Shown one piece after another: positions 48,801 to 59,605 of a DNA stretch of 64,000 bases. The notes under the pieces are model-generated. The model ran no database searches. It was given only the letters and a program-made list of their open reading frames with translations, and was not told the origin of the DNA. The position numbers and the translations under genes are program-made. Source of the stretch: Trileptium ribeirensis (Eukaryota > Nematoda > Enoplea > Enoplida > Thoracostomopsidae); contig JASANE010009875.1 in NCBI GenBank assembly GCA_030248225.1, forward strand, positions 1 through 64,000, given 5' to 3'. How positions within the stretch are numbered: the first letter of the stretch is position 1; each line of letters starts with the position of its first letter.

Positions 48801-51800
48801 CTCAGTTAACCTAGAGCAAACCCGGTAACACTAATTCTAATATTATTGTGCTATTATATTATACAGTTACGGAAAAAAATAAGTGCATAAAAACGAACGC
48901 AACAACTTTGTTTATAAACGAACGTTTCAGCGTTCGTTTCCGGTTAAGTTCCTTCATAAACGAGCTTAAAAACATTCGCTTTAATATAATACAAATTTTG
49001 TTCACGTTTACGTTCGTTTCTAAACAAACGTTCCAACTTTTGTTTTCGTTCGTTTTTAATGCACATATATGTATCCATTGATACTGTTGCATATCATGCG
49101 ATTTTCGATACAGCTCGACAGATTCAGACCGTCAACAACTAAATCTGGCCAAAGCTTGAGTGGGACTTAGCCTGTCTCTGCAAACACGGCACTCGTCTAA
49201 TCATTATTCATGGCCTATTAATCACAGACAGCCGGACAGAAATGAGCGGCATTATAATAGTTGCATCCCATAAAAAACAGCAATATATTACAAGCTTTCG
49301 AATAAACAGAAATATTCGCCGTTCAACTTAAGTTAAAAGAGAATACCAAAAAATAATAACATACTCCCATCTTCAGTCATATCAGCATTCATATCGTAAA
49401 AGAACTGATTGCTATGATCGTCGGTCGTTCTTTTTGAAGCAGCCGCTTGCCGAAGTTCTTCCAGTACTTGAGCGTACGGAAATTCTGTAACATCCGGCGG
49501 TTGCTCTACCAGACGCTGTCGTGGCAAAGCGCTTGCTGGTACAATACTAAACGCATACATATATTTGGTATTTAATGCGTTGGCAAAACGACCAAGAGCG
49601 ACTAGTCGCGTGGCTTGACACGCAGGCTCGGCCAAGACGCGATGATTACGGTACGGCTGTCGCTCAAAATACTGACCTTAAAACGACAATATAATTTTAG
49701 CTTGGATTCATAAATGGATTGTAACACGAACTAGGCGTGTGGCTTGACACACGGGCTGGAACAACACATGATGGTTGCTGTACGGTTGACGCTCACGGTA
49801 GTTACCTTAAATGACAATGATTTTAGCTTGCGTTCATAAGTGGAATGATTATATATACTTGTGGATAACCTAGATGTTTTACAACAAAGAAAATTATTCC
49901 ATGATGTCCAGTACCATGTTTTTTAAGCTGTCCTATCTACTAGGTCCATGCTCCCATACGGGGGCCCAGATTTATGGGCGGCATCTCCCAGGTTGTTCCA
50001 TATTATTTCTCGATCAACATCGTTTGGTGCCGACCGACGACGTTCAACTCTCATCCCCCAACCACAAAAGGTAGTTTTTGCGTGTCCCAGAGGGCTAAGT
50101 TTAGAACACGTGGCAAAAAATTTTAACGGTTGGATAAACATGGGGCTTTTCGGTTTTGCAAGGCATTTGGATTATATGGTGGCCCCAGTTCCCAGGCTAG
50201 TTAAACAGACCATAACTACAGTAATGTGACTGTTAGCGGCAGGTATATTCGAGTATTACAGTACGCCGCAGAAATGACCGTCGCATGTCGAGTGAGCGAG
50301 TGGCTCGCTCGAGATTTCGAAACTTTTTAGATTAATAATAAATTCTATTTTTAGAACAAATTTATTCCGAACGTGTCTCGACGGAGCGACAGTCATTTTT
50401 TGCGGGTACTGTACATGAAAATTAAGCACACGCTGTCGCTGGAATGTTAATTTTGAAAATACATCTTCCTAGTCATTAGAGGAAAAAACGTAGTCGACGT
50501 TTCGGAGGTGTTGAAAATATATAGGTCACATTGCCCTTAGCGTATTGGATGTGTCTTGTCAACATTCTGGGCATTGAAAAGGTTTCGGAGAACTAAAAAA
50601 GTTTCGACCCGGGGCGTCGTACGTCTCACAGACAAAAAATACTTTCGCTATTTTGCTAGCTCTATGTTACACCTAACTAATCTGAAAGCGGCCACTCTTG
50701 TTCTATTTTCACACATTGCGCTCCAGTTAAAACGCAAATACAAATGAAATATTGTTAGAAAACAGTATTCGCGATGACTTGCACAACACTGCGTTTTACT
50801 AATTATTCTAAATATAAGCTTCCGTTATTACTGGCAGGTTTAGCCTTGGTAACAGCAATCATTAATTCCTTGAACATTATTTCCTCGATTAGTGATTCAC
50901 AGGGAAAATGTTAATTCTACCGAACTATGTATGACGTAATCATTTGCGAATGCAAATGGGTTAAGTTCAGTCCCTGCCAAATATAACTACCGAATAATCT
51001 AATAGCGGGCACCAAACACGTCTCGAACAATTTTGAACAACACAATATTTTTCAAAAGCATTTCGGACAAGTTTGAATACCTTTCGAACAACATTAGTAT
51101 TGTTATTATATTAACAGCTATTATTATTTTTTTTGCATTTACATACACTTTCATTTAGATATCGAACACATCCGAAAAGTTGTCGAACGAATCTCGAATG
51201 TGTCTGGAACGAACAATCAGTAATTTCTGACAGGGACTATATGGGGTGATTTAGGACCTTCCGGACTACTCTAAAAGAACACTTTTTTAGCTTTTGAGGC
51301 ATGTTATTGCGGGGTGCGATCGTCAAAACATTCTTATATAGGTTTTCAAGGTCGCTGAATACGATGCTATTACACTCGAAGACCGATCGATGTATCATGT
51401 CAATACAGAGCACTGTGGGTGGTGTCTAGGATCGGACGATTTTCACACAATACATTATTTAAATCGGATTCGGAACCTGATCTTTGAAACTAATATATAG
51501 TAAAACAGCTGAAGGAAAAAATGAAGGTACTGTGGAATTAAATGTATGAAAAATGAATTTTACATTACACTTAATGTATTGCGATGGCGTTATTGCCTCT
51601 CTGGGACTCTGAAGAGGCCGACGAAGCTAAAATATTTACTATCGATCAATATGTATGTTTTTTGGACTCTCAGCGGAAAAACCCCTTCCGCTGTGAAGGC
51701 TTGCGTAAACTGCGTCAAACTGAATGTTCTTTTAACGTATAGAGCGTAGACTAGACAACTTTGATCTGTCTTTAATTACTACATTTTACTAGATATACAT

Positions 51801-54800
51801 ACGTTTGTTACATGTTAAATACCTGGAAACTCGAAACTCCGAAACTTGCAATAACTGGTTTATATGGTTCTAAAAGGCTATAAAAAAGTAAAGGGACATT
51901 ATTCAGGCTAGGTTGGCTAACCAGTGCCCCTCAGTTAGATCATGATGATTTTCTGATCGGAACACTATGAATGAGACAAACTGTGATACTGTTCGCATAG
52001 CTTCTATACATACAGTTTGTTCGTAAGAACACACACAGTTTAAGGCTGCTTTGTAGACAATAATGTTACTTTACTCCAATGTAGACTCACTACAAAGTTT
52101 ACAAGCGCACTGACTAGTGCTTGATGCAAGTATTTATGTTAGCGAAGCTAACAGCTAAGTACTTCAATAATCAAAACTCTGTTATGTATATCAAGTTGAA
52201 CCGATTCAATTGTAACATATACCGCAGATTTCTGAATGGGTAAGCTGCTACAAGCATCGACCTAGCTTTGTTTTGTTAACAAAGTCCTGCCGGATGAGGA
52301 TGAAAAATTCCTAATGAAATTGTGTCCTAGTTACGTTTCACATGGCAATATTTGCTGAGTTAATCTTGTCTTTTGTTTGGTTGTGTTGGGACTTGATCAT
52401 TGATGTTAAACCAAATTTTTAAACCGAACATCATTTTCGCCGGAACCAGAATTCCGGTTACTCCCTACTATCTGGCTACTTAGAAATCTCATTTTTCAAA
52501 AATTTGTCACTTGACGTGTTTGCGTTCGGGCTAACAATGTACCGAAATGTAAAGAGCTGTGAAGCCAAGGCAGATACAACGCGACGAAATAAATATTAAC
52601 AAAGTCACTGTTTTTCACAAGCGAACACCAATGTGGTCCGCAACGTAACGCTCATTTGACGATATTATCATCCAGATTAGAAACAATATTATACATAAAT
52701 GGCTTTACCAGTAAGTCCGGCGAAATGATACCGTGGACGTAACTGAGCCGTTAGCTGAGATACAAGCATGGATGGCGGTGGAATGAGATTATCAGCAGCC
52801 GGAATTTGGCGGCTATTATAGCGCTCGGCACCCAGTGGCCACTGAGAGGTAAGTAAGATATCGACACACGGCGATACCGAAGCGCTCAGAGATGCAGAAA
52901 CTGAAGCACTGAGATCTGCAACTGTCCGGAAATTGAAATAAACTGTGTCGTTTATACTACTGCTATCGTTGGCAACGTTCATAGTTTCTACACCGGATAG
53001 GTATGCAACTGTTAGCCCTAAAATTACTATTAAAAAATTCAATCTGCCCACTAATATCGCTAAGTACAAGCAGTGTTATAATAACCTTAAAATACATATA
53101 GATACACCGTTTAAATAATCCAAATTTTTCAAAAACATTGTTGGATATTAACGGAACCTGAGAGCCATACAATTTTTCATATAAGTCATGATTTCTATCT
53201 GTGATCCATTTCCCATCCCAAAATTTTTAACCCGACGACAAAAAATGCGCGACAAAGGAAATTTTATAACAAGTAATTTTGACGTTAAACGATCATTTTA
53301 TAATAGTAAGTAATCTTGACGTCAATTATCAAAAAAGATTCTGAAGGTTTGTGTTTTTTCGTAAACTGTTCGCGAATTTAAGTTTGTTTGCCGCGACGTT
53401 TGCTTTTATTTCTGAGAGCCACTTCAGCACGAGCAGTTATCTGCAAGCAAATTAACGGTATCGCGCAACTAGGCGCTAGTAAAAATTACCGTCACTTAGT
53501 TTACAATAAATACTTGGTTAAACACATTTTACGGTGTATAAATTAGGTTTTAAAATCGTAGCTTGTAAGGTGTTATTAGTGTTGAATATGTAATTTAGAG
53601 AGAGTTAAACACACTGAGCAGCAACTTACAGGATGAGCCGAATATCTGACATGTTGCTTGGATAGTTGAAGACATATACAATGTTTATAGTGTAATTACG
53701 GACTCACAATGTAGAATTACATTGATGAAATCAGACCAAAATAGCACCCATATATGTAACTCATGCAGCTGGGGAGATCTTGTCGTTTCCGGATAGATTG
53801 GGTCCATGGGCCCACTAAAAACTGTTTTAACCCAACCCTGTAGCGTAAATAATGACAATATATAGTCGAATACAACTCACAGCTACATATTAAAGATAAA
53901 ACCCACTTAACGGACATTGTCAAATTTCGTCCCTATACGGCTAGGCAGAAATCACTTCCGTCGTTTAACTCATTATACTCAAAATTCAATTACTATTGAA
54001 AATTACATCCATAAACCAAACACTTACCGTGATGATAAAACGGAAAGCGCAGTGATCGTATTTTCGGTAGCGGCGTAACAGAGAGAGCAAAAACACATAA
54101 AGTTCAATGTAAGTGAAGCTGAGCACCGCAACATTGACATTACAAAGAAACAGTTTATGCGAGGTGTTCGGAAGGCAGCAGCTCCCCTACTTTATGACTT
54201 TATATAGGTATCTTAGTCTAGTCAAAGGCACATAATTATGCTTAGCAGATCGAGAACGGTTTAACCTGTATGCAGCTTACACCTAAAGCTTGACACTGAC
54301 GAATAAGTTCTATCCAGACCACGAGGCTATAACACTTTTGACTGATAGTAAAATCTCTGTGTACAGCCGCGCTCAGAAATACAGGCAAAATCTTTCGCGA
54401 AAAATCATGTCAAAATTTGAGCGGCCTCGTGAATCGTTTGCGAAGTAGTTTATTTTGAGTGCATGACTAAATAATGTTTTGTACGCACAAATGAATATCC
54501 TTTTTTAGCCAAAAAAGAGACAGAGGTTACATATTTTTTCAGTGTCATCACCAACGAAATTATTCATCAGCTGCAAATTATTTATGGTTTAATTTAAACC
54601 ACGCAGGAAAAATCATTAAACTCACCACAAGCTAAATTTAATACTCCTTTTCGGCCCAGATAATGAAGGTTTTGTATACGCTTAAATTTCTCGGGATCAG
54701 CAAACCAATGAGCCGAGGTCCCTAAAGACGTGTTCATAAAATATACCGGCATCGGCAGCGTATATTTGCCTTCGTGAAGGAACAAACTGTTCTCTTCGAC

Positions 54801-54980
54801 GTTTAAACCAAAGAGCTCGCCAACGACAAACACGGCCTCGAATTCGCCCGACTTTTTGGCCAAGCTCTTAAGACGCTTAGAAAACTCGCTAAATTTTCCA
54901 TCCACGTCGCCGCACACTAAAATTCGAACGCTTTGACAATCCGACATCAAGTTCGGCAATAATATTATTACTAAAACCAT
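39503..54980 (-). CDS. CWF19L1: CWF19-like protein 1 (lariat-turnover/splicing factor, CwfJ family), complete five-exon gene
   Basis: Five exons join in phase 1 at every junction to give 587 codons; human CWF19L1 is about 540 aa. The N-terminus (ILVCGDVDGKF, HYLGRKG, VAYLSG) is the calcineurin-like phosphoesterase-related domain shared with Dbr1-associated proteins. The middle has LRPRYHFAG, ERQPYRNH and YAFSIVP with QPPDVTE. The C-terminal CwfJ domains have CWFC (356-359), ALAKGPLVPNHVLILP, the HIT-like motif HCQIQ (442-446) and PYFWVEL. The yeast homologue Drn1 assists the lariat debranching enzyme Dbr1 and binds the late spliceosome, so a nuclear role is expected. Oddities are an upstream hydrophobic start, a basic linker in exon 4 and an acidic C-terminal tail. 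Introns are 1608, 3032, 5355 and 3719 bp, all GT-AG. I see no disabling change. Confidence 0.95.
40156..41323. mobile_element. Harbinger-like MITE, copy 3 (longest)
   Basis: Termini TGCGCGACTAAACTTA / TTTAGTCGCGCA with TTA duplications at 40153-40155 and 41324-41326. 1168 bp, rich in ttcgcgaac palindromes (for example 40613, 40690, 40925). Contains a 76-79-bp internal tandem duplication at about 40599-40757. In CWF19L1 intron 4. Confidence 0.92.
40599..40757. repeat. Internal two-copy duplication around GTTCGCGAAC
   Basis: aagaaaacaaattgttcgcg through aacagcgtgagcg occurs twice in tandem with very few changes. Confidence 0.9.
41327..42057. other. Intronic DNA of CWF19L1 (intron 4)
   Basis: Mostly unrecognised. 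Near 41678 the sequence tacagtcatggacagatgct with gtgcacaaaaatgaacgcaa matches the end of the mariner-like MITE at 48865. Confidence 0.4.
42058..42228. mobile_element. pogo-like MITE, copy 1
   Basis: Termini CAGTACTCGCCAGAAATGAC and rc(gtcatttttggcgggtactg), flanked by TA on both sides. 171 bp, with gagcgag/ctcgctc inner repeats. CAGT ends and TA targets fit Tc1/mariner-pogo derivatives. Confidence 0.88.
42640..43340. repeat. Degenerate tandem sequence with G-rich spots
   Basis: Repeated words (gtagaaatacctgggtggg / agtaaaaatacctggatggg, gttcatctgtg, gaactg...tt) at roughly 150-180-bp spacing between 42900 and 43330. In CWF19L1 intron 4. No gene. Confidence 0.5.
43569..44009 (-). CDS. CWF19L1: CWF19L1 exon 4
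   Basis: Acceptor gttcttcag at 44010-44018. It begins with a basic linker RHKHRKRRHQQ (residues 327-337) that could serve as a nuclear localisation signal. The CwfJ domain follows: CWFC zinc-ligand-like cysteines, VALAKGPLVPNHVLILP, and the HIT-like HCQIQ in place of family HLQLQ. Donor gtatat at 43563-43568. It is 441 nt and symmetric in phase. Confidence 0.94.
44010..44837. other. Intronic DNA of CWF19L1 (intron 3)
   Basis: Nothing recognised. Confidence 0.4.
44841..45386. mobile_element. Harbinger-like MITE, copy 4
   Basis: TGCGCGAGTAAACTTAAG ... TTTACTCTCGCA with TTA on both sides (44838-44840, 45387-45389). Contains at least three gttcgcgaac palindromes. Confidence 0.92.
45390..46499. 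other. Intronic DNA of CWF19L1 (intron 3)
   Basis: Nothing recognised. Repeated words on the theme tgggtccagacc/cttgggtccag occur at 45926 and 46340, too diffuse to call. Confidence 0.4.
46502..46877. mobile_element. pogo-like MITE, copy 4 (longer, diverged)
   Basis: Ends CAGTACTCGCGATTAACTGA and rc(gtcaattggcgcgactgctg) with TA on both sides, and inner gagcgag/ctcgctc repeats like the other copies. 376 bp. It holds an 80-codon ORF without a recognised motif. Confidence 0.7.
47023..48132. mobile_element. Harbinger-like MITE, copy 5 (outer, carries a nested copy)
   Basis: Starts TGCGTGAGTAAACTTAAA and ends GTTTACTTGCACA with TTA on both sides (47020-47022 and 48133-48135). Copy 6 is inserted in its middle. 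Confidence 0.88.
47289..47847. mobile_element. Harbinger-like MITE, copy 6 (nested in copy 5)
   Basis: TGCGCGAGTAAACTTAAG ... CTTAAGTTTACTCACGCA, flanked by TTA and TGA (one mismatch). Removing it rejoins aacaaattta|acgtaat of copy 5, matching the uninterrupted order in copies 2 and 4. Confidence 0.88.
48136..48864. other. Intronic DNA with a hairpin
   Basis: A short perfect palindrome, aatcgaacgaa/ttcgttcgatt, at about 48216-48240; otherwise nothing recognised. Confidence 0.45.
48865..49087. mobile_element. mariner-like MITE (ACGAACG-rich)
   Basis: Left end CAGTTACGG...aagtgcataaaaacgaacg; right end cgttcgtttttaatgcacat...ACTG, forming an inverted pair of about 40 imperfect bases. Left flank TA. 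Interior aaacgaacg/cgttcgttt words pair with each other, so both strands look open by symmetry. In CWF19L1 intron 3. Confidence 0.65.
49365..49676 (-). CDS. CWF19L1: CWF19L1 exon 3
   Basis: Acceptor gttttaag at 49677; the exon starts with gt, completing Gly, then QYFERQPYRNH, colinear with KTYYERLPYRNH of relatives. It contains YMYAFSIVP, QPPDVTE and NQFFYDMN, and ends at donor gtatgt (49359-49364). The acceptor pyrimidine tract is weak. A second, decayed copy of this exon's 5' edge lies 126-129 bp upstream in intron 2. Confidence 0.93.
49720..49805 (-). pseudogene. Decayed duplicate of the CWF19L1 exon 3 acceptor and 5' edge
   Basis: A second copy of the ...ttaag|gt acceptor, followed by codons resembling NYRERQPYSNH then QPVCQATRLV, versus QYFERQPYRNH and EPACQATRLV in the real exon. 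It sits in intron 2 and loses similarity before the middle of the exon. It stays open for about 27 codons and has no matching donor, so it would act at most as a competing acceptor. Confidence 0.8.
50259..50411. mobile_element. pogo-like MITE, copy 2
   Basis: CAGTACGCCGCAGAAATGAC ... gtcattttttgcgggtactg with TA on both sides. 153 bp. Shares gagcgagtggctcgctcgag with copy 1. In CWF19L1 intron 2. Confidence 0.88.
50412..51905. other. Intronic DNA of CWF19L1 (intron 2)
   Basis: A possible further MITE lies at about 50969-51238 (agtccctgcca ... tgacagggact with many cgaaca words). Nothing else is recognised. Confidence 0.4.
51906..52470. repeat. Dispersed ~565-bp repeat, copy 1
   Basis: Colinear with 61226-61790: ccagtgccc at the start, then acttactcya-gtagact, gcactgrctrgtgcttga, gctaacagctaa and tyttttgtttggttgtgt. 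Neither copy has a clear ORF or inverted ends; type unknown. Confidence 0.75.
52709..53017 (-). CDS. CWF19L1: CWF19L1 exon 2
   Basis: The acceptor ...taattttag at 53018-53020 leads into GLTVAYLSGVETMN, the counterpart of the family's LQIVYLSGTESLN. The exon continues through VDILLTSQWP and LRPRYHFAGLT and ends on a donor gtaaag (52703-52708). It is 309 nt with phase 1 at both ends, so skipping it would keep the frame. A serine-rich low-complexity stretch (ADLSASVSASLSASVSP) sits before VDILLTS. Confidence 0.93.
53018..54625. other. Intron 1 of CWF19L1
   Basis: 1608-bp GT-AG intron; nothing recognised apart from a single ctgttcgcgaatt word at about 53366. Confidence 0.5.
54626..54980 (-). CDS. 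CWF19L1: CWF19L1 exon 1
   Basis: Encodes the start through LGRKGVLNLAC, ending on one base of a Gly codon before donor gtgagt (54620-54625). Two starts are possible. ATG at 54980 adds a hydrophobic stretch (MVLVIILLPNL) unlike a nuclear protein. ATG at 54947 gives MSDCQSVRILVCGDV, matching the short leader of relatives. Family length favours 54947. The upstream ATG has a G at +4 and the slightly better context. Confidence 0.9.
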
Positions 54981-55885
54981 TTGTTATATTGACAGTTACG
55001 GATAGGAATGAAACCACAAGAAAAATTCGTGAATTTTAGTAAATTTTAGATTTAGAAAAAATAATAGCTATTCTTCCGAAACAATTTGCTAAAAAACTTG
55101 TCTTATTAGCTCTTAAGTTTAACTATCATGAGGACCTAAACGGATGGAATGCACTAGCAAGGTATTAGGTGTAACATAAAGGTCACCGCCTCAGTACGCT
55201 TCAATCAGCAACTATAATGAAACTGCCGACACTGAGCAATCCCAAATATCAAGCAATCGTATGAGATAAGGAAAATAGTTATCACTGGAACCTCCAGTGA
55301 TTGACGCACACATGGTACACGAGCCACAAACGATTGTTTTGAACGAAGTAACGGCGAGCAGAAATAAAAGGCAGTTAATTTTTATGCAAATAATTCTCAA
55401 AGAAAAGCTTCGAGCAACAACTCTTCAATTCCAAAAAAAGCTCTGTAGGTTTCTAACAATTCCTAACATTTTCAAAAAAAACATGCCTATAATTTCGGAT
55501 AGATCGCGATCTAAATTAAAACATCTTTCTACAAAATTTGAAATTGGTCAACCCGAAACTTAGAACATCGAAGAAACACTCAACACGAGTATACACTGTA
55601 AGGACAAACACAACACAGAGATGACGAAGTTCTTCGTATTCAGGCACCCTCAAAATCCATAGACTGATTCTAATTTTCAAGATGGACAAATGGTAAAATT
55701 ATACTTTTTCACTAAAATCGAGACTACTGTGCCTATGACAACGTCCCAGAACCTAATTACATGCCAGTTTTTTCGTGGTTCCGGCCGGCGTCTGGCACTA
55801 GGTGGTGATGGTTTCGGGGTCAAGTGTAGCCCCGAGTTCGAGGGGCAACTATTTTATTTGTTATATATACATTATATTACGTATG
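54981..55885. other. Region upstream of CWF19L1
   Basis: Would contain the CWF19L1 promoter. No TATA box, CpG-rich patch or neighbouring gene is evident. ORFs at 55212-55400 (-) and 55297-55563 (+) lack motifs. Confidence 0.4.
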
Positions 55886-55887
55886 TA

Positions 55888-55929
<42 letters not shown>

Positions 55930-55936
55930 TATATAG

Positions 55937-55967
<31 letters not shown>

Positions 55968-55982
55968 AGATATATATATATA
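55886..55982. repeat. (TA)n microsatellite
   Basis: About 97 bp of TA dinucleotides with scattered gata interruptions. Overlapping YIYIYI-type ORFs are artefacts of it. Confidence 0.97.
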
Positions 55983-58550
55983 ATTAATATTAGTGATGGG
56001 CAGGGACATGGGTAACCATATCAGAATATCCGGGTTAAATTGTGGGATATATCGGATAATCAGAATACGGAAAACCATATTCTAAGATTTCAAAGTTTTA
56101 TTTAAACGTCAGAGATTGCGTACTAGACTTTGCCATTCAACTACCACAGCTATGTATATTTTAGGAAGCATTAAAGATTTGAGATATAAACAATAATTTT
56201 CTTTTGATAAGATGCTTTTGCACCAATATACGTATTTACATTAAATGGTACGGTTACACCGATTTTAGTGAAGTTTTAAAGTGCAAACTATTTCAATTTA
56301 TAGTTAACGCTAATTTATTCAGAATGAAAATGAAAATTTGGGATATTTTGGATATCTCGGAAATTTATGATCGTGCTAGAAAACCACCAGAGCCAATCGG
56401 AAGCCAGAGATGCGAGGTTGTCCAAATCCACGAACTTGCAGCTAAAGTCCAAACAGCTGTTGCTACACACCTTATTTTACACAAAAACTGCAAGTTTGTG
56501 GTATCTGAATAGCTGCGTTTTTGGATTTATAAATCTTGAAGACAGGGTAATCGTGCAACTCCACAGGGTATCATTTAAATATCTACTTATTCCCAGAATT
56601 TTCATGAATGGATAAAATTTTTTGTTCAGATTACACATAGCTCAAAAAGCAATATTACGTAACCAACCAACAAACTCAAGACAAATAAATCGAGTTTGTC
56701 GATCCTAAATCTACCTGACAACTACCGAAAAGCTATGAAATATTCTTTCCGGCCTCTCCATAACTGGACCGTTGTATTCAGGTCACGAAAAACCTATATA
56801 CTGTTATTAATACCCCGGTAGCAATACCTAACCAACACTATATTCTGGAAATCGAGTTGGTTGACGCTAAAGCGGCCCAGAGAGTGATCCTACAAAAAGT
56901 GATATTGAGCAAAACTGTAGATCTCTTTGAGTTTATTCCGGTCAGTGGTTTCCGGAATCCTGTGTGGCGAGATATAAGCTGCGAAACACTTTCAAATCGT
57001 TTCTAGATATAAATTTGGCGAAGGACTCTTAATGTTTGCCATTTTACCCGATAGATAGGATCGGAGCTCTTAGAGTTCAACTAAAGGGCACATCGCATCG
57101 TCGTTACTTTTTGAATCAAACAAAAATTCTGTCACATATCCATCCAAGGAAAGAAGAATTGTTAAGAGTTACACCGATCGACAAAGTTTTCATATTTTGT
57201 CAAATAGCGCCCTGAATGGAAACTATCCTCTGTTGGGTTTCAACAAGCTGCAGCACCTAAAAATAATCCAGAAATATAGATATTCCAATAAAATCAACTA
57301 AAAGTCTATGAGTCTCGAAAGATTGTAAACGAACTATCGAGCCCTATTGCAAATATTACTGCTACCTGCAAATAAAAAAACCCCACCTGAAGCTACAAAC
57401 AACTACTCGCACATAAAAAAATAACTGCAAGTAAAAATATCACCCGCAGGTAAAGTAAATTTTACTCGCAAGCAAAAAATTAGCTGCAGGTAGAATAAAA
57501 TTACCGGGAGGTAATTTTAAAATACTTGCAAGAAAATAGCCTATGTACCTGTGGGAACGCCATGAAGTGTTTTGAAGCTGGGATTAGTGATAATTATTGC
57601 AAGTGACAGTAGGACAAATTTACTAGCAGGTAGCATAAGACGAAAAATGCAAATATTGACGGGTTATTTGGTTATACAGATTAAAAATCTTCCAAAACTT
57701 AAAACGGTATAATATTGGTAAGTTTAAAACTGCAGTAAGCAATAACGCATCATAAATTAATTTACGGTGAAAAGACAAGAAAAGAATGGAAATAATTTTG
57801 AAAATGGAATACTAAGTATTTTGGATTTCCAAATAAACCTTAAGTTGAGACGGTCTTCGTTTCGTTGGCTCAAGATAAATATTGTACACTACCATTGACC
57901 GCCTAAATCCACAATCAATGTAGATCTAACAAAATCTCCTCAAAAGGCATAGGAAAACATATTTGTACAATGTGAAATCTCGGCGTCCCCAAATCAATAA
58001 TTTGTAGCTTCTCTGCCAGTATAATTGTACAACTGCTCACCGGATGCAATGTTAAGATATCCGGATTATCCCGATATCCCTTCTACACCGCGGATAATAT
58101 CCGGATTTTTGGCCCATAAAATATTAATATATCATAAATATATGCATATTATGTACATATTTATATGTATATTATGTCTAATGTGTGGTCTTAAGTATGC
58201 ACATGTCTGCATTGCATGACTAAGATGGCGACGCTGAAAATGCTAAAATTGACTAGAATTACACCTTACGTTGGTCGGAAATATAAAGTTTCTCGTGGTC
58301 AAAAGCGAATATTTAAGGGCTTAAATTTTCCAGCGGAGTGGACAATAGGGGCAGCGATCGGACATTAGGAGTAAGCCCGTTCCCCTTTATAACGGAAACC
58401 CGCCATGTGTCTTTATATAATAAATAACCGTGCAAGTCCAGCCTATACCTGTAGTCCTAGTCAAAATTTTCAAGTTTAAAGTTAATCTGGATATTTTTAA
58501 ACTTTGGCTCACAGCTTGAGCAACTACTCTGAGAAATAACAAAAGATGTA
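55983..58550. other. Unrecognised AT-rich DNA
   Basis: No supported gene. A low-complexity patch at 57360-57540 repeats words like ctgcaagtaaaa/cgcaggtaaa. A 102-codon ORF at 56204-56512 (+) has no motif I know. Confidence 0.4.
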
Positions 58551-58771
58551 CAGTACTTGCTACAAATTGCTGCTGTTCGTTCAATGTTGCCAGAAGCCCG
58601 GTCGAGAAATTCAAAATTTTGTTCGGAATGTGTTCGACATCTGTGCGAAATTTTGTCACGCTTTTATAAATTTGTTCGAGAGATGTTCGAAAAGTATTCA
58701 AGAATAATTTTTTTCCATTTCTGTTCGATGTTCGTTGGTTAAAAGGCGACACTCATTTCTGGCGAGTACTG
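58551..58771. mobile_element. pogo-like MITE, copy 3
   Basis: CAGTACTTGCTACAAATTGC ... ctcatttctggcgagtactg, flanked by TA. 221 bp; interior has gttcg/cgaac words. The left terminus is more diverged than in copies 1-2. Confidence 0.75.
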
Positions 58772-59217
58772 TAGCATTGCATGAAACCAACTTTTGAGAA
58801 AATATCTCTAGCAATACTACAAAACCGAAAATTTCAGTAGCCCGAACGTTTAAAACTAGTAGTAACTCTTTCGAGATTGCAGAACGTAGTGAAGCATAAG
58901 AACACCTACGCCTTATGTGTGCACAACCAATCAGCTCTCGATAGCATACGTCGATACGTTATATGTGGATATCACACAATACCGCGCAGGTTAAAACAAA
59001 ACAAAGAGTATCAAAGTTTAAAACTGCGATACCTACGCGATTTTGATACAAAAATCTTGCTTCTTCTAAACAACTAACAGTTATTAGCTAGATATGCTTG
59101 GAGTTGTAATAGCTCAAGCCACTGTATTGTCAAAATACTTATCAAGCCACTTTAGTGGCCGCCATGTTGCAGACGGAAATAATTTGCTACTGGAATTCCG
59201 TCTGAAACTAAGATTAA

Positions 59218-59602
59218 TGCGGCATTCACGTTATAATATCCCAACGTTTGGAACCTTACACCACATAGTGTCAGGAACACTATTGACAACAGGGTGTCTT
59301 AGACACCCACATGTTTTTAATAACTACTTTAAAAGGTAGCTACTTATGCGGGTTATCACTCCTGGACAATGTCAGGCACACCGTCATCTGGCAGTACGCA
59401 GAACAGCTGAAAAATAAACCGCATTAGCTACATACAGAGTCCGTTAGTTAATTCGCGCCACATCGGTAGCTAAGGGTGTGTGGTACACCCTCGGCAATTG
59501 ATGAACAGTACGGGCGACACCCTAAATGGCTATACGGTAGGGTCGCGACTACAGGGGGACAAAAGTTCCAAACAACGGGGACGTTATAACGTGAATGCCG
59601 CA
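59218..59602. mobile_element. Second Harbinger-like MITE family (TGCGGCATTCACG)
   Basis: Inverted ends TGCGGCATTCACGTTATAA and rc(TTATAACGTGAATGCCGCA), extending to a cgtttggaac/gttccaaac pair about 37 bp in. Flanked by TAA on both sides (59215-59217 and 59603-59605). 385 bp, non-coding. The terminal sequence differs from the TGCGCGAGTAAAC family. Confidence 0.88.
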
Positions 59603-59605
59603 TAA

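Noticed and set aside
48848..49092. Overlapping 77-codon ORFs on both strands
   Set aside because: Symmetry artefact of the inverted-repeat MITE at 48865-49087.
55690..56078. YIYIYI-rich ORFs on both strands
   Set aside because: Produced by the TA microsatellite.
58387..58752. 121-codon minus-strand ORF
   Set aside because: Overlaps the pogo-like MITE at 58551-58771; its openness comes from the MITE sequence.
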